Shown here: positions 47,601 to 58,500 of the stretch, one piece after another | Layout of the letters: each line of letters starts with the position of its first letter | How positions within the stretch are numbered: position 1 is the first letter of the stretch | Source: Lineus longissimus | Taxonomy: Eukaryota > Nemertea > Pilidiophora > Heteronemertea > Lineidae | Reading direction: 5' to 3' | NCBI RefSeq assembly: GCF_910592395.1 | Contig: NC_088314.1 | Span: forward strand, 4,590,001 to 4,654,000 | DNA: 64,000 nt | Notes under the pieces: generated by a model | Told to the model about the DNA's origin: nothing | The model's input: the letters and a program-made list of their open reading frames with translations, nothing else | Database searches by the model: none | Translations under genes and position numbers: made by a program

Positions 47601-50600
47601 AGAATCGTGTAGGCAGAGCATTGTACTTGTAAAAAATCTGTCTGAAATCATCCTTCCTCAAAGGAGGAAAAAAGCTGCTACAAGTTTTGCTACAATGTGT
47701 AAGGCGTCGCTGGTATTTATTATAGACAGACAATAAACTCTGCAGTGAAACCTCCAGAAGAAGACGTCATATATAATGGAGATTTGTCCCTTGGGAAGAT
47801 ACAATAACTCCATCTCCTGTTTCCCCCTTCTAATCCAGACGCCTGCTTGCATGTTCGGACAGTTTATTTGATAAAACGGGTGTTCGCACGAGGAAGGTTC
47901 TATTGTATTCTGAATATGCACATGTACAGTTTGATCCATGTAGACCTGAGTTCAGGTATGCCATCTAGTAAACCATTGTGTTGTGAAGACGCGTTCCCTT
48001 TGACATTTTGAGCCAACCCAAGATCTTGTTACAGGTAGTTGGTATTTGTGTGTGTGTTATTGAAGCCGCCTTGCTTAGCGAGCAGTCGCCTCTTTCCATT
48101 TGAATGAGATGTGTGCTGGGAAAACATGGCAAAGTTATGCAGCTTCCTCACATTCAAATTCGGCCGCAATTAACTTCAATCTGCCACTTGATAATTTTGT
48201 GATGGCAATTTTGGTCTTAGATAATTGTGTTGTGGCTGTTCAATCATTCTAATTCAATAACAGTTTGATGAGAATGAACCAAATTTGCACGATTAGTGTT
48301 AGCTGAAGTCTGCTTGGCTGTAGCCAACAAGCGACTAGGAGTATCACTTCTCCTGGACAAGATAAGATGCTGAGCCATCTTAGGTTGACTTCCAAGGCAA
48401 GCCTTGTACTATTTATATTCTTTGGTCAAGGGAAGCAATGTAGGGTGAGGTGTGAAAGAAATATTCTCACCTGAAGAAGGTATCATCACCCATCGGGATG
48501 TTTCACTTACTCCTCTGAAGCCAATCTCTGACATGGGCTAACAGATTCTTCCCAGTGTGTTCACCAGACTCTTACTTTTTTCACAACTCAAATAGTTCTT
48601 GTTTTAAAAAGTAATGATGCTGTTGCTTTGCAAAAATTGGTGATCAGGGGTATTCTGTGGGTACGTGTTTGGCATTCTTCAAGAAAGTGAGTGTGTTTAA
48701 GGCCAATTTTAGTACTTTAGTACTTTCCTTTTGATGAAGTAGGTGATTCTCCACTTGCATCAAAGAAACCATGTAAGATGCACTTTCTTGCTTCAAGTTT
48801 ATAAAGGTTGCGATGGGATTGAACTTAAAAACCGATCCATCTACCTGTCAGTAAACTTGAATTTGGTTGTTTTCGCTGACTAGCCCTGCCAATCACCAGT
48901 TCGAAGTTTTTACCACTTCAAGTATTGGAGAAGCCTTCAAAGATGCCTATGAAATTTGAGCTTGTCAACAACGTAGTCTGCACGTTCCTTCTTAACGGCC
49001 ATTTCTTCCTGGCTCTTGCCTGCTCCAGCCGACTAAATCTTTGTTGGCAGCTGTCATATTATCACTTCTGTCCGAGACTGAACCAATCTTTAATATTGAC
49101 CAATCACTGCCTTATGTTTGTCGAAGTCCTTGTGTGTTGCCAACACGTCCTCTCATCGCCCCGGTATGAATATTTCATGACCACTCTTGAAGGAATCCAT
49201 GTCATTCGATATACCTTGACTCCAATCATTCATATAGAACCTATTACATATCAAGCCTGCTGTGATTGTATTGCCTGTTGGCGCCAACTCTCAGAGGACG
49301 GGCTGTATGGAGTGGGAGGGCTGTGGGCAGTGTTGCTAGCTATGCCATTGTGGAACAGTTACCTTTCAATCAGATACATGGCGTAGCAGATAACTTTGAT
49401 CGCATTTCTCAGTCAACGATCAGAGTTCGAAAATGTTGCCTGTACATGACGTCAGCAACATCAATGATTGAGTCACTGATAGTTTATGATATGCCTTAAA
49501 TTCACTGATCTGTCAGACATGCTTTGAAAACCATCGAAATTCACAGCAAGAAGTACATGCAGACTCATCCAAATCCGGTCATATGTTCGTACCGTAATCA
49601 TCTTTGTAAGAGTCTAAATCTTGTTCCTTCCCATTCTCATCAGTCACTTAAGGTTAATCACTATAACTTTGTTACTGTCCGGAAAACGTACATACACATC
49701 CTTTACTCTCTACTCCCCCATTCATTTCAATTTGTTCTGACCTTTACCAGCCCGGCTGCCTATAGTCAGGTGCTAAAGGTCGCTTCACTGCCTACACAGG
49801 CTTGTGACGTTCACTTCTGCCTACTCTAATGGGCTCAGAAGTTTTTGTTGCCGTTTCCAGCAAAGCAAAAATTTGCAGCCCTCCAGTTTTCCTCCTTTAC
49901 TGTGACCTTTTAATGCAGGTGGCTGTTTCTGAAACTCCTGCAGCCGGTCGTACATGTACTTGACCTTTACCATTCTTGAGAGAAGTTTGATGCCTGGTGT
50001 CGAATGCCCTGGATTCACTGATGTCATTACTTTGATGACAAACTGGGAGCTGCCAGGCCTAATTACTCTAACATCAGTGATGACCAGTAACACTCCTAGA
50101 GCTTTCCAACTTATCCTTACTGTCAGCTTGTTGGTCTGTCTTTGATGTAACCGATAATGCCATGAAGAGTGAACGGCGACACTAACTCTAACTTTTAGGA
50201 TGAAAAATATGCATCATATCTCCCTGATAAAGGAGTTTCTCAAGCTGAAATAGAATTCTTTGGACTTGCCATGTGCTTGGTGGTAAGAATATGACTCGGG
50301 TTTCGAAAACCCATTGGAATGGGGGGGGGGGGGGTGTTCAGCATGGTTTCTCCTGGTTGAGTCAGCTTGGCAGACTCTTGCTTCATCATGGCAGCCCAAC
50401 AAGCTGCTTATAGTACCGGTAGTTCAAAATTCCTCACACTACATTCGTAAACCCTAGATGGGGCCATTGGCACGTCATTAGGGCCAGTTATTGGGAGAGT
50501 GTGCAGCTGCAGGGTCTTACCGTCTCAAAGGCTTGTGTGTAAAGATACATATAGTTATAACATCCAGCTACTGATAATACTTATCTTTCATGTTCATAAA

Positions 50601-51677
50601 TGACCTACTGATTGAGCACGTTAGTTCTTCCTTTGTTGAGCATGAATATGGTCGCAAGCTCTGCGTGAACTGTGATGGAATAAATTATGCTGAGCGCTAA
50701 ACAAGTGAGAGATGATGAAAAATTAATTTCGTATTCTCTCCTACAGGGGCTAATTGTCTATTTTTAGCTTGGCTGTATTTATTTGCATGGTATTGCGAGC
50801 ATTGAACTGGTATGTGTGTGCAGTCAGTGAGTGGGATAATAAAGTCATTCGATCTGCTTCATAATTTGAAAGGAATAACTGGTGATAAAGAAATCTGGCT
50901 ACTGGCATCGTGATCAGCTGATGTGCTTTTGGTAAGTATGATGAGAAGCATTCGCCTTACCTGAATCTGAAGGCTGTTACCTTACCTGGATGAGAAGGAC
51001 ATAAATGTGCTCCATCATCTGTGTTCATGTGTGTTTTGTTACTAGGATGTGAGTCTCTCAGCATCCACATTCAAACTCAGTGAAAGCTTACTTCTTGATT
51101 ATCAATTTGAACAAGCTCTTGTGCTGAGTGAGCTAGAAATTGGCTCCTCTAATCTCAGATTCTCATCAGGTCTTAATGGGTTAATTAGAAAAAGATGAGT
51201 CGACTTCCTCCGCCCACTTTGTTAGAGAAGTATTGGATAGGTCACAGGTGAGCAGACATCGACTCCGAAGACCTCCTATGTTTCATTGATCATATTCCTT
51301 CTTTAAAAAGGATGCTTGCATGTTAATTTGGGCAGATTCTATTAACAGTCATTTGAGAAGGGATCAATGATCGTCTCCTTGCAGGGTATCTTTGTAACAG
51401 TAAGTAGCCTGGGTTGAGGAGCATTTAAGATGCACAGTTGCGTGATGGTTTGATTGTTGTAGAGTCACGTAGAAAGCAGGTTTACTTTGATCCCTGCAGT
51501 TTCTACTCGTGACTCTCAAGGCTCCTCCTTGGACTCGATGTGATCAGCAAACGTACTGTTGATTCAAGAACCAGCCTTTCTGACTTCACAATTATCAACC
51601 AGCTGACTCTCACTCTTGGCCAAGCAGAGAAGTGATATATTTTATTTATTCCATTGGTACTGTGGTGTGACTTACCG
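44644..51677. other. About 7 kb without a supported gene
   Basis: No recognisable exon. A CpG-rich island near 47106-47267 holds a 53-codon open frame with an ATG at 47139 (starting MPEIANVLPLLYL), with no homology recognised. Open frames at 46095-46424 and 48925-49386 are of chance length. A 14-G run lies at 50321-50334. Confidence 0.4.
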
Positions 51678-51819
51678 CAGTGGCGGATCCAGGGGTTGGG
51701 AACACCCTTTATCGTCCTTATTTGAGTTAATCTTTGGTTGACCTGGAGTTTGGTAAGTTACCCCCCAAAACCTCTATCTCAAAGGCGCCTCCCTTTCTCA
51801 GGCTTCTAGATCTGTCCCT
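51678..51819. mobile_element. Candidate short hAT-type MITE
   Basis: The left end CAGTGGCGGATCCAGGGG and the right end (reverse complement CAGGGACAGATCTAG) share the CAG.G...GATC.AG pattern, of the kind seen at hAT transposon termini. The ~142-bp interior has no frame. The flanking 8-mers do not match, so the insertion is old or the call is wrong. Confidence 0.4.
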
Positions 51820-53833
51820 GCAGAACCCATGCAGTTTATCCCATCCCAGATGATGTCAGTGGCAAGGGGTATCTATTGATTGGGTGTAACTATAACTACC
51901 TGTGAAAATGTTCCACATCCTTACCTTTAGAAGATAAATTTGTTATGTTTCGATCAGTATTCTGTGCTACTGATCGTTCAGATTTGTATTGACATTTGAT
52001 GTCGAACAGGCCGGATGGCAATCAGCTCTTTGCAATTATGGTTGATGAGCAAAAGACACCTTGGCCATAAATCATTCAGTTGAACTGTCAGATGACTGCA
52101 ATCAATGAATGCCAGAGAAGTGCAAAATGAATGTGGCCTGTCTAGGGGATAATGACTGACGTCAAGCTTTTGTTCAATTTCAAGATGACTGTGAATTCTT
52201 GGCAGAAGTTGATAACGCAGGTCAGGAGTTGGTCGAGATGTGATGATTTCTAGGAAACTTCTGTCCGAAAAAGCCATTGATTTAATGAAAACAAGCCCAT
52301 AACAAGCTGATAAAACATAAAATGTGACAGACTTCAGGTTTCCTCCTTGCCAGTTGACAAGGTTTGTATGTAGATCAGTCAACTTCGATGGCTATAGAAG
52401 GCTCACAGATTTTGTCTGAATCGCGATTTGGACCGACATGTTCAGCTGAATTCAATCTCGCCAAATGTGTTGTCACTTAATCAGGTAGGTCCTATTCACC
52501 ACATTTGATTAGATTAAGTATTGATTATGGTTTTCCTCTAATCAATGAAAATTAAATCAGATCTAAAATTGTGTCTGTCAGAGATGTTCAGACTAATACA
52601 CTGCTGATAATAGATCATCAAAATTCTGTTATCTATAAAGCCCAGCTGTAGCGATTTACGACAGGCTTACACATTATGCCTGGAGTCATATATTGTCACC
52701 CGGCAGTGATTCCCTGCCTTTAGAGAAGATGTGTCTTGCTTGGTCATAATTTTCCCTCAGACACAGAAGACATCCTCAATTAGCAGTACTTCCAGGGTAG
52801 CTTACTGTTAAGGAAAATCCTTGCCACAACACTGATGATGGTCGGGGAGGAGGATGTCAATGTAGAACATCTTGTCCATTGGTGCTGCTGTTTCAGAAGA
52901 AATGAAAGTTCAGCTATTTGAGAAGATCTCAGAATTATGTGCAAGCAAGTATGGTGGTAACTCCACAGGGTTTTCATTGTGGGTCTTTTGTTCATCTCCT
53001 GAATGACCATCAGATTGTAAATCACACGCTACCACCTCGGCTAACCAAGTTATTGATGTAGACCAGTTTCCCTGGGTAGCAAAGATTGACCTTATTGGAT
53101 AGCCTGGAACTAATGTCACAAGGCCGTGGAATAAACAGACACCCATAAATGAATGATACTTGGTCTTATTCATCCCATGACGCTGGCATAATTTATCGGC
53201 TAGATAAGTTGCCCTGGCCTTGCACTGGTTGAAAGCTAAACTCCTTAGGCATGATCTCCTCTGCTCTGGGACTGCAGAGGTGTGGTGGCTGTAAATCATG
53301 ACTTGTATCCTGGTCTGATTCAAGGATGAAGCAAGGCAGTTGCTCTCATCTTTGACAATTCCATTTTGAATTGAAAAAATTAGCAGTTCATTGGTGATTG
53401 AGACATCATTTAAACATCAATCCATCCCTCCTTGGCCTCTCCCTTTGGGAAAAAGGTTTCAGATTTTGTTTAAAGGCAGAAGTAGAACTTCTCAATAGAA
53501 ATTTCAATCAAAAAAAGGGGATTTGTTTGAATGCAGTTCTTTCTTGACAATTCACTGTAATGGTTATCATTTCTGAGAACGTTCCTCCATAGATTTTGAG
53601 GCAATTTATGGCAGTATTGCTGTCGTCTCTGCATATCTGAATGACGTATGTCTCCTTTCTGCCAGTTGCTTGATCACAAGTGCCATCAAGGGAATTCTGA
53701 TGTAGGAAATAGCTTCGGTTAATGACAGTCTAAGGCATCAGTCAGATGTGAGTAGGAGAGGAAAGTTCTGATCTCATGAATGAACTTCTTGCAGCAGATG
53801 TCTCAGCACTGGCAGAACACACCAAATACCATT
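51820..53833. other. No supported gene
   Basis: Open frames at 51978-52382 and 52910-53323 (minus strand) have no recognised homology and are within chance length. No array or element was found. Confidence 0.4.
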
Positions 53834-53990
53834 GTTCATCCTCTAAAAAAACAAAAAGTGTCATTTCTTCCTCCAAACCAAAGAAAGGCTGTCCATTCTT
53901 CCTCTAAACCAAAGAAACACCATCATTTCTTCCTCAAAGGCAAAGAATGGCTGTCCCTTCTTCCTCTAACCAGAGAAACAGTGTAATTTC
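53834..53990. repeat. 31-bp minisatellite, ~5 units
   Basis: TTCTTCCTC starts at 53865, 53896, 53927 and 53958, exactly 31 bp apart, with AAACCAAAGAAA in most units and a weaker unit before 53865. Confidence 0.85.
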
Positions 53991-54496
53991 AGATAATAGG
54001 AATACGAATTTGAATCATGAGCAGGATAGGATGGCGATTTTTAGACAATTGCTTAGACAGAATTATAGACTTGTGTGGCCTAATTCAAAACCTGAGTCCT
54101 AGTATGCCATGAATCATTCACATCAGAATCAATAAGGAATACAGCCAAATTCTTATTCCCTACAGAACTGTCAGATGCGGATGACTTGGATATAAGTCCC
54201 ATTGGTTTTAGTGACTCAGTATTGTTGTATTGAGCATTAGATTACGAGTAAGAGTACGGAAAAAATCCTAAAAAATGTTCTGTAGAAAAACATACAGTAC
54301 AGCACATGTAATGAACTGGGCACTGTTTGTCAATGACTAAACAGTTCCGAGAGGTTAACAGTACTTTGAAAGAGCTGGCTCATTTTACAAACATGTCGTG
54401 TCACACCTTGAGATGTTTTCCTGATCATGCATTCCTGGGACTCCCTTCCTTTTTAGCTCACCTCTTAGCAGAGGTGAGCTTATCCCATACCGTGGC

Positions 54497-54553
54497 GTCC
54501 GTCGTCCGTCGTCGTCGTCGTCGTCGTCGTCGTCCGTCGTCGTCCGTCGTCCG
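54497..54553. repeat. GTC-rich microsatellite within the dispersed repeat
   Basis: GTCCGTC and (GTC)n interspersed, with a pure run of about nine GTC units near 54511-54534. It sits just after the opening hairpin of the element. Confidence 0.9.
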
Positions 54554-54670
54554 TTAGCAGGGCACGTTTCGTAACTGTTAGAGCTATTGAGTTGAAACTT
54601 GGTACACATGTACCCTTATGTAATGACACCTTGGAGACCAAGTTTCGGTCCGATTCGTTTCATGGTTTGG

Positions 54671-54682
54671 CCACCAGGGGGC
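54671..54682 (+). promoter_or_regulatory. CTCF-like core CCACCAGGGGGC
   Basis: Identical to the classical CTCF core. A second exact copy lies one unit later at 54972-54983, and a one-mismatch copy at 683-694. Occupancy is inferred from motif only. Confidence 0.35.
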
Positions 54683-54799
54683 CAAACGTTAAAAGTGAAA
54701 ATATGCAATATCTCCCTTAATAGTAGTCGGGAAATTTTGAAAAAAATATGGTAGGTACTTCTAGCAAAGGTGCATCATATATCCTCCAGGTTTTTGATT

Positions 54800-54828
54800 T
54801 GACCTCCTTTTCAAGGTCACAGAGGTCA
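54800..54828 (+). promoter_or_regulatory. Nuclear-receptor half-site composite
   Basis: TGACCT, 8 bp, AGGTCA, CAG, AGGTCA: an everted pair (ER8) overlapping a perfect DR3. The same arrangement occurs at 244-272, 2047-2075 and 55101-55129, with variants at 545-564 and 55416-55443. Binding is not shown by the sequence. Confidence 0.4.
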
Positions 54829-55100
54829 AATGGTGTAAATTGGCCGTTAGGATGTAACGATGGCACGTTTCTAAACTGCAATGACTATTGATACCAAATT
54901 TGGTACACATTTACCCCTTAGTCAGGTGATCTCAGGGACCGAAGTTTGGTCCAATATGATTCACCACTTGACCACCAGGGGGCAAAATCCAAAAACCTTA
55001 AAAATGTGATTATTCCTTAACTTCTTGCCCGATTGCCACCAATTTGATATCATGGGTACATCTAACCACCATACAGTATATGTCACACAGGTTTTTAATT

Positions 55101-55129
55101 TGACCTTCTTGTCAAGGTCACAGAGGTCA
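55101..55129 (+). promoter_or_regulatory. Nuclear-receptor half-site composite
   Basis: TGACCT at 55101, AGGTCA at 55115 and AGGTCA at 55124, with the same 8-bp and 3-bp spacers as in the neighbouring unit. Confidence 0.4.
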
Positions 55130-55580
55130 AATGGCGTAAATTCGCCGTCAGGCCGTAACTATGGCACGTTTCTTAACTGCAATGACTATTGATCACAAAT
55201 TAAGTACACAATGTACCCCTTGGTCAGGTGATCTCAGGTACCGAAGTTTGGTGCAATCTGATTTGCCGTTTGGCCTCCAGGGAGGGGGCCAAATCCTAAA
55301 TTCTTCAAAATGCCATTATTCCTAGTAATGACTTGCCCGATTGGCACCAATTTTATATCATAGGTACATCTAATTCTAACAACCATTCAATGTGTCACCC
55401 GGGTCTTCTTTGATTTGACCTACTTTTCAAGGTCACAGAGGTCGAATGTACTGTAAATTGGCCATTTTGGGGAAATTGTAATTGCTTGGACCTACATCAA
55501 ACCTAACACTACATGACACAATACCATGCTCTTTATCCATCTTTCCTCCACATGAGGTGAGCACAATGGCCCTGGCCATT

Positions 55581-58500
55581 TCATTCTCTGTGTGACTTGT
55601 CATGTCTTAGGACGGCTATTCATCCTCATGAATGTCGCTATTTAATTTGATTTAAGCATCCAGCGAAATGTTGGCTGAATATCAATTGAGTGCAAAGGAG
55701 GTGACGATGCTTTGATGTGTGTTTGGCTCACTGGGCTCATAATGTAACGAAGGATTACGGGACGGGGTGCCAGCTTGTTGCAAACATGGTCCCAGGGCTG
55801 AAGTTTCCATCTGTAATGATCCTATCCTTGCAAAAGCTGGTATGAACATGAAATAATTTTGGTGGCAGCTGGTTGAGTAAGATGGCATTAAATGAAGTTG
55901 TTACATGGTGATATAAGCAAATCCCCCAAACTTATATCATTGTCTGACCTCCTGATGACAAAGTTGAACATTGTGTTAAGTGTTCACATAGCCATTTCGG
56001 GGGATTTGCAAAAACTCCCCAGATATCGATCTTATTCTTGACTGGGTGCAGCACCCAATGAAACAGTGGTCGCATTGCCAATATTTCGAACCATAAACCC
56101 GGCTTGCTTATTGCTGTTCCATATACCACTAAGGCATAATGATAGCGCGCCAACAATCCTGTGAACTGCTGGCAGCCATTTCTATGGATCAATCTCAGCT
56201 CTTAATGGAAGTACCCGTGTTGCGGTAAGATTGCCATTGCGCTCCGATCGACACGCAGTGATCATGGTTGATGAGAGCTGTAGATGTCTGAACCTCATGG
56301 CATGTACACTCAAGGCTAAAGAACCCCAATCTTGCAACATTGTCCATGAAGTTGCCATGGTCTTGCGCATATTTAGAAGGATAAAAGTTGTGATTTATAG
56401 ACGCCCTGTTGGTAACGTTGTGTACTACTGAATCTTGCCCACCATGCTCCTACCTGTAGTATCCCTTTAACGCAAGATGTCTTATCTCTTGTCACTGTTT
56501 TGTCTTTTGATGAAATACATAGTACAGTTTATCATGTCTTTACTCCATGCCCAAGGCATACATGATCTGAAAAGGTCACCTTCTCACAGCAACTTTTTAA
56601 CATGCCCACATGCATGACATACACATGTGATGTGTACATGAACATGTATACAAACCTGAGCCGTATGTAAAATGATGTGTTCTTATCCCGTGATCAATAT
56701 CTACGAAAACAGTATCTATCTAAATGTGAGCGTTTGACATTTAAGATGCTCAGTTGTCCAACTTTTTTCTTTTCAGAAAATAGGTATGGAAATTATAGAT
56801 TCTGTATGAGTGCGATGAATCATAACCTATTTAATATTCACCAATAAAATAGTCATCATATTTCCAAAATTTTGTTGTGCTTTTTTTTGTTACGGTGACA
56901 CACCCTGCAGAATGCATGTGTTCTTGGGTGGTACATGTTCGCACATGATATGGAAGAAACAATACATTTGTCGAACGATTGTTCTGTTGTTGCAAAGGAG
57001 TATAAATCAAGATTAACAAACACTAAATGTGATTCGTTTCTCGTCGCACATAGTCACACCAATGCATTCATACATCTGGTGTTCCTAGGGACTGATCTAC
57101 TGCAGGATGAATGGTGACTGTGTCCTACAGCTACAGCAGTCGGTAGTCGGGAGATAGTAGACAACCCACAACTGCGATCAGTCCTTCTTTATCGTGCTTG
57201 ACCACCTAACTTTGTCATGGTTTCATTCACCCATGATATAATGTAATGATGCTTCTTCTTGCGGCCCTGTACAGCAATCTAAGCTGAAAGTGATCCATGT
57301 CTTACGCCTCATGTAGGATAATTTATCATGACACCACTCTCCTAATGTACTCACAAAAATTTGACACATGCCCAAGCTCATCATGTCTGATGGTTAAACT
57401 TAAAAATAGTCTACGGCAGGTTAATTTTTACAGTGGGGAAATGTCGCCAACATTGTCTCCCCTCTCTTTGAGTGGTGATATTACTACCTTAAGGTGGTTT
57501 ACGGAGAAGAAATGATTCAGTTTGTTGCCATGGCACCGGTGCAGTCTCCCGCTTTACATTGATTAGGCCGTGCATAATGATCAGTGCCATGTAATTATGG
57601 CGGCGGTTTAAGCGCTGGCGATGTCAATTTCAATCGCCATCACGACTGCATCCTTCAATCCTAACGTTGGTACGAAGTATGCACCTTTAAAAACCTAACA
57701 TCTCCCCGTGGATTAGCATCCAGAAGTGAATGAGCGTCATAACGATTTACATAGAGCGCCTGGGTACCAGGGTGTCTTGCAAAGGATGCTGGGAAGGAGG
57801 ATCTAGCCATCAGAGACGGTTAGAATAGTCTGGTCCTTATTTCGTTGCTAATTGCGGTAGGATTGTTCCTCGACCGCCAAGTTGTACATAGAATGTCTTG
57901 GACATCATCACTGTGTGTTAATTGACCATCGAACTTGGGGATTATGTCTTTGGCGGGTTGATATCACCCCGCATACATTACCGCCTTGTTATGAGTGGGA
58001 GTAGACGCTGTCTCTAGTATTGATGTGACATTTCGCTGTACATTGATCATCTACGAGGAAATATATTTGGATCAATATATTGGTCATGTAATGTAGGAGC
58101 TGTGTGGAGCAATTTGTGCTATGGTCATGGAGTATTCTCCTCGTATGCGCTCTGGAATTCTCTGAGGCAAACAGTTGACATTTTCACGTCTGGATATTTT
58201 AGAGAGGTGCACTTTGGTATCGAAAACAGGGATGTTTTTGATGTGATAGCTCCTGCTAGTGAAGGCTATGTAGCACGTAGGACTATAATATTGGACATTT
58301 TGGATATGTACTCGCTGACATACGACTGGCGTATAGGCAGCACGGTCGCCATGGATATCTAATAAGGGCTATTCATACAATTCTGAAGATCTGTGATCCG
58401 GTGATTCCAGGCCAGCGAAAATCTAACGACCTCTTAACGTTCCTGGATTCCTCTGGGCAGTTTCTACTTTCTGCTAAATGTGAGTTTAACCTTTTCATTT

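Larger units (their letters stand above)
54455..55580. repeat. Hairpin-bounded dispersed repeat of three ~300-bp units
   Basis: The left end is a perfect 26-bp palindrome (54455-54480: AGCTCACCTCT, loop TAGC, AGAGGTGAGCT). The right end carries the inverted match GAGGTGAGC (55554-55562) and a second hairpin AATGGCC-CT-GGCCATT (55565-55580). After a GTC/CCGTCGT microsatellite (about 54500-54553), three ~300-bp units follow, anchored by GGCACGTTTC at 54561, 54862 and 55163. Each contains a CTCF-like or related CCACCAGGG segment and a TGACCT...AGGTCA composite. There is no reading frame, so it is a non-autonomous element. A relative sits at 1-899 with the same right end. Superfamily is not assigned; terminal hairpins allow a Helitron-like or TIR element. 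Confidence 0.8.

Noticed and set aside
48925-49386. 153-codon plus-strand frame rich in Cys and Leu
   Set aside because: Within chance length; no signal of a family and no supporting context.
50321-50334. Runs of G or C (also 16681-16696 and 44013-44024) as G-quadruplex or functional sites
   Set aside because: Single homopolymer runs without the multi-tract layout of a quadruplex; more likely slippage tracts.
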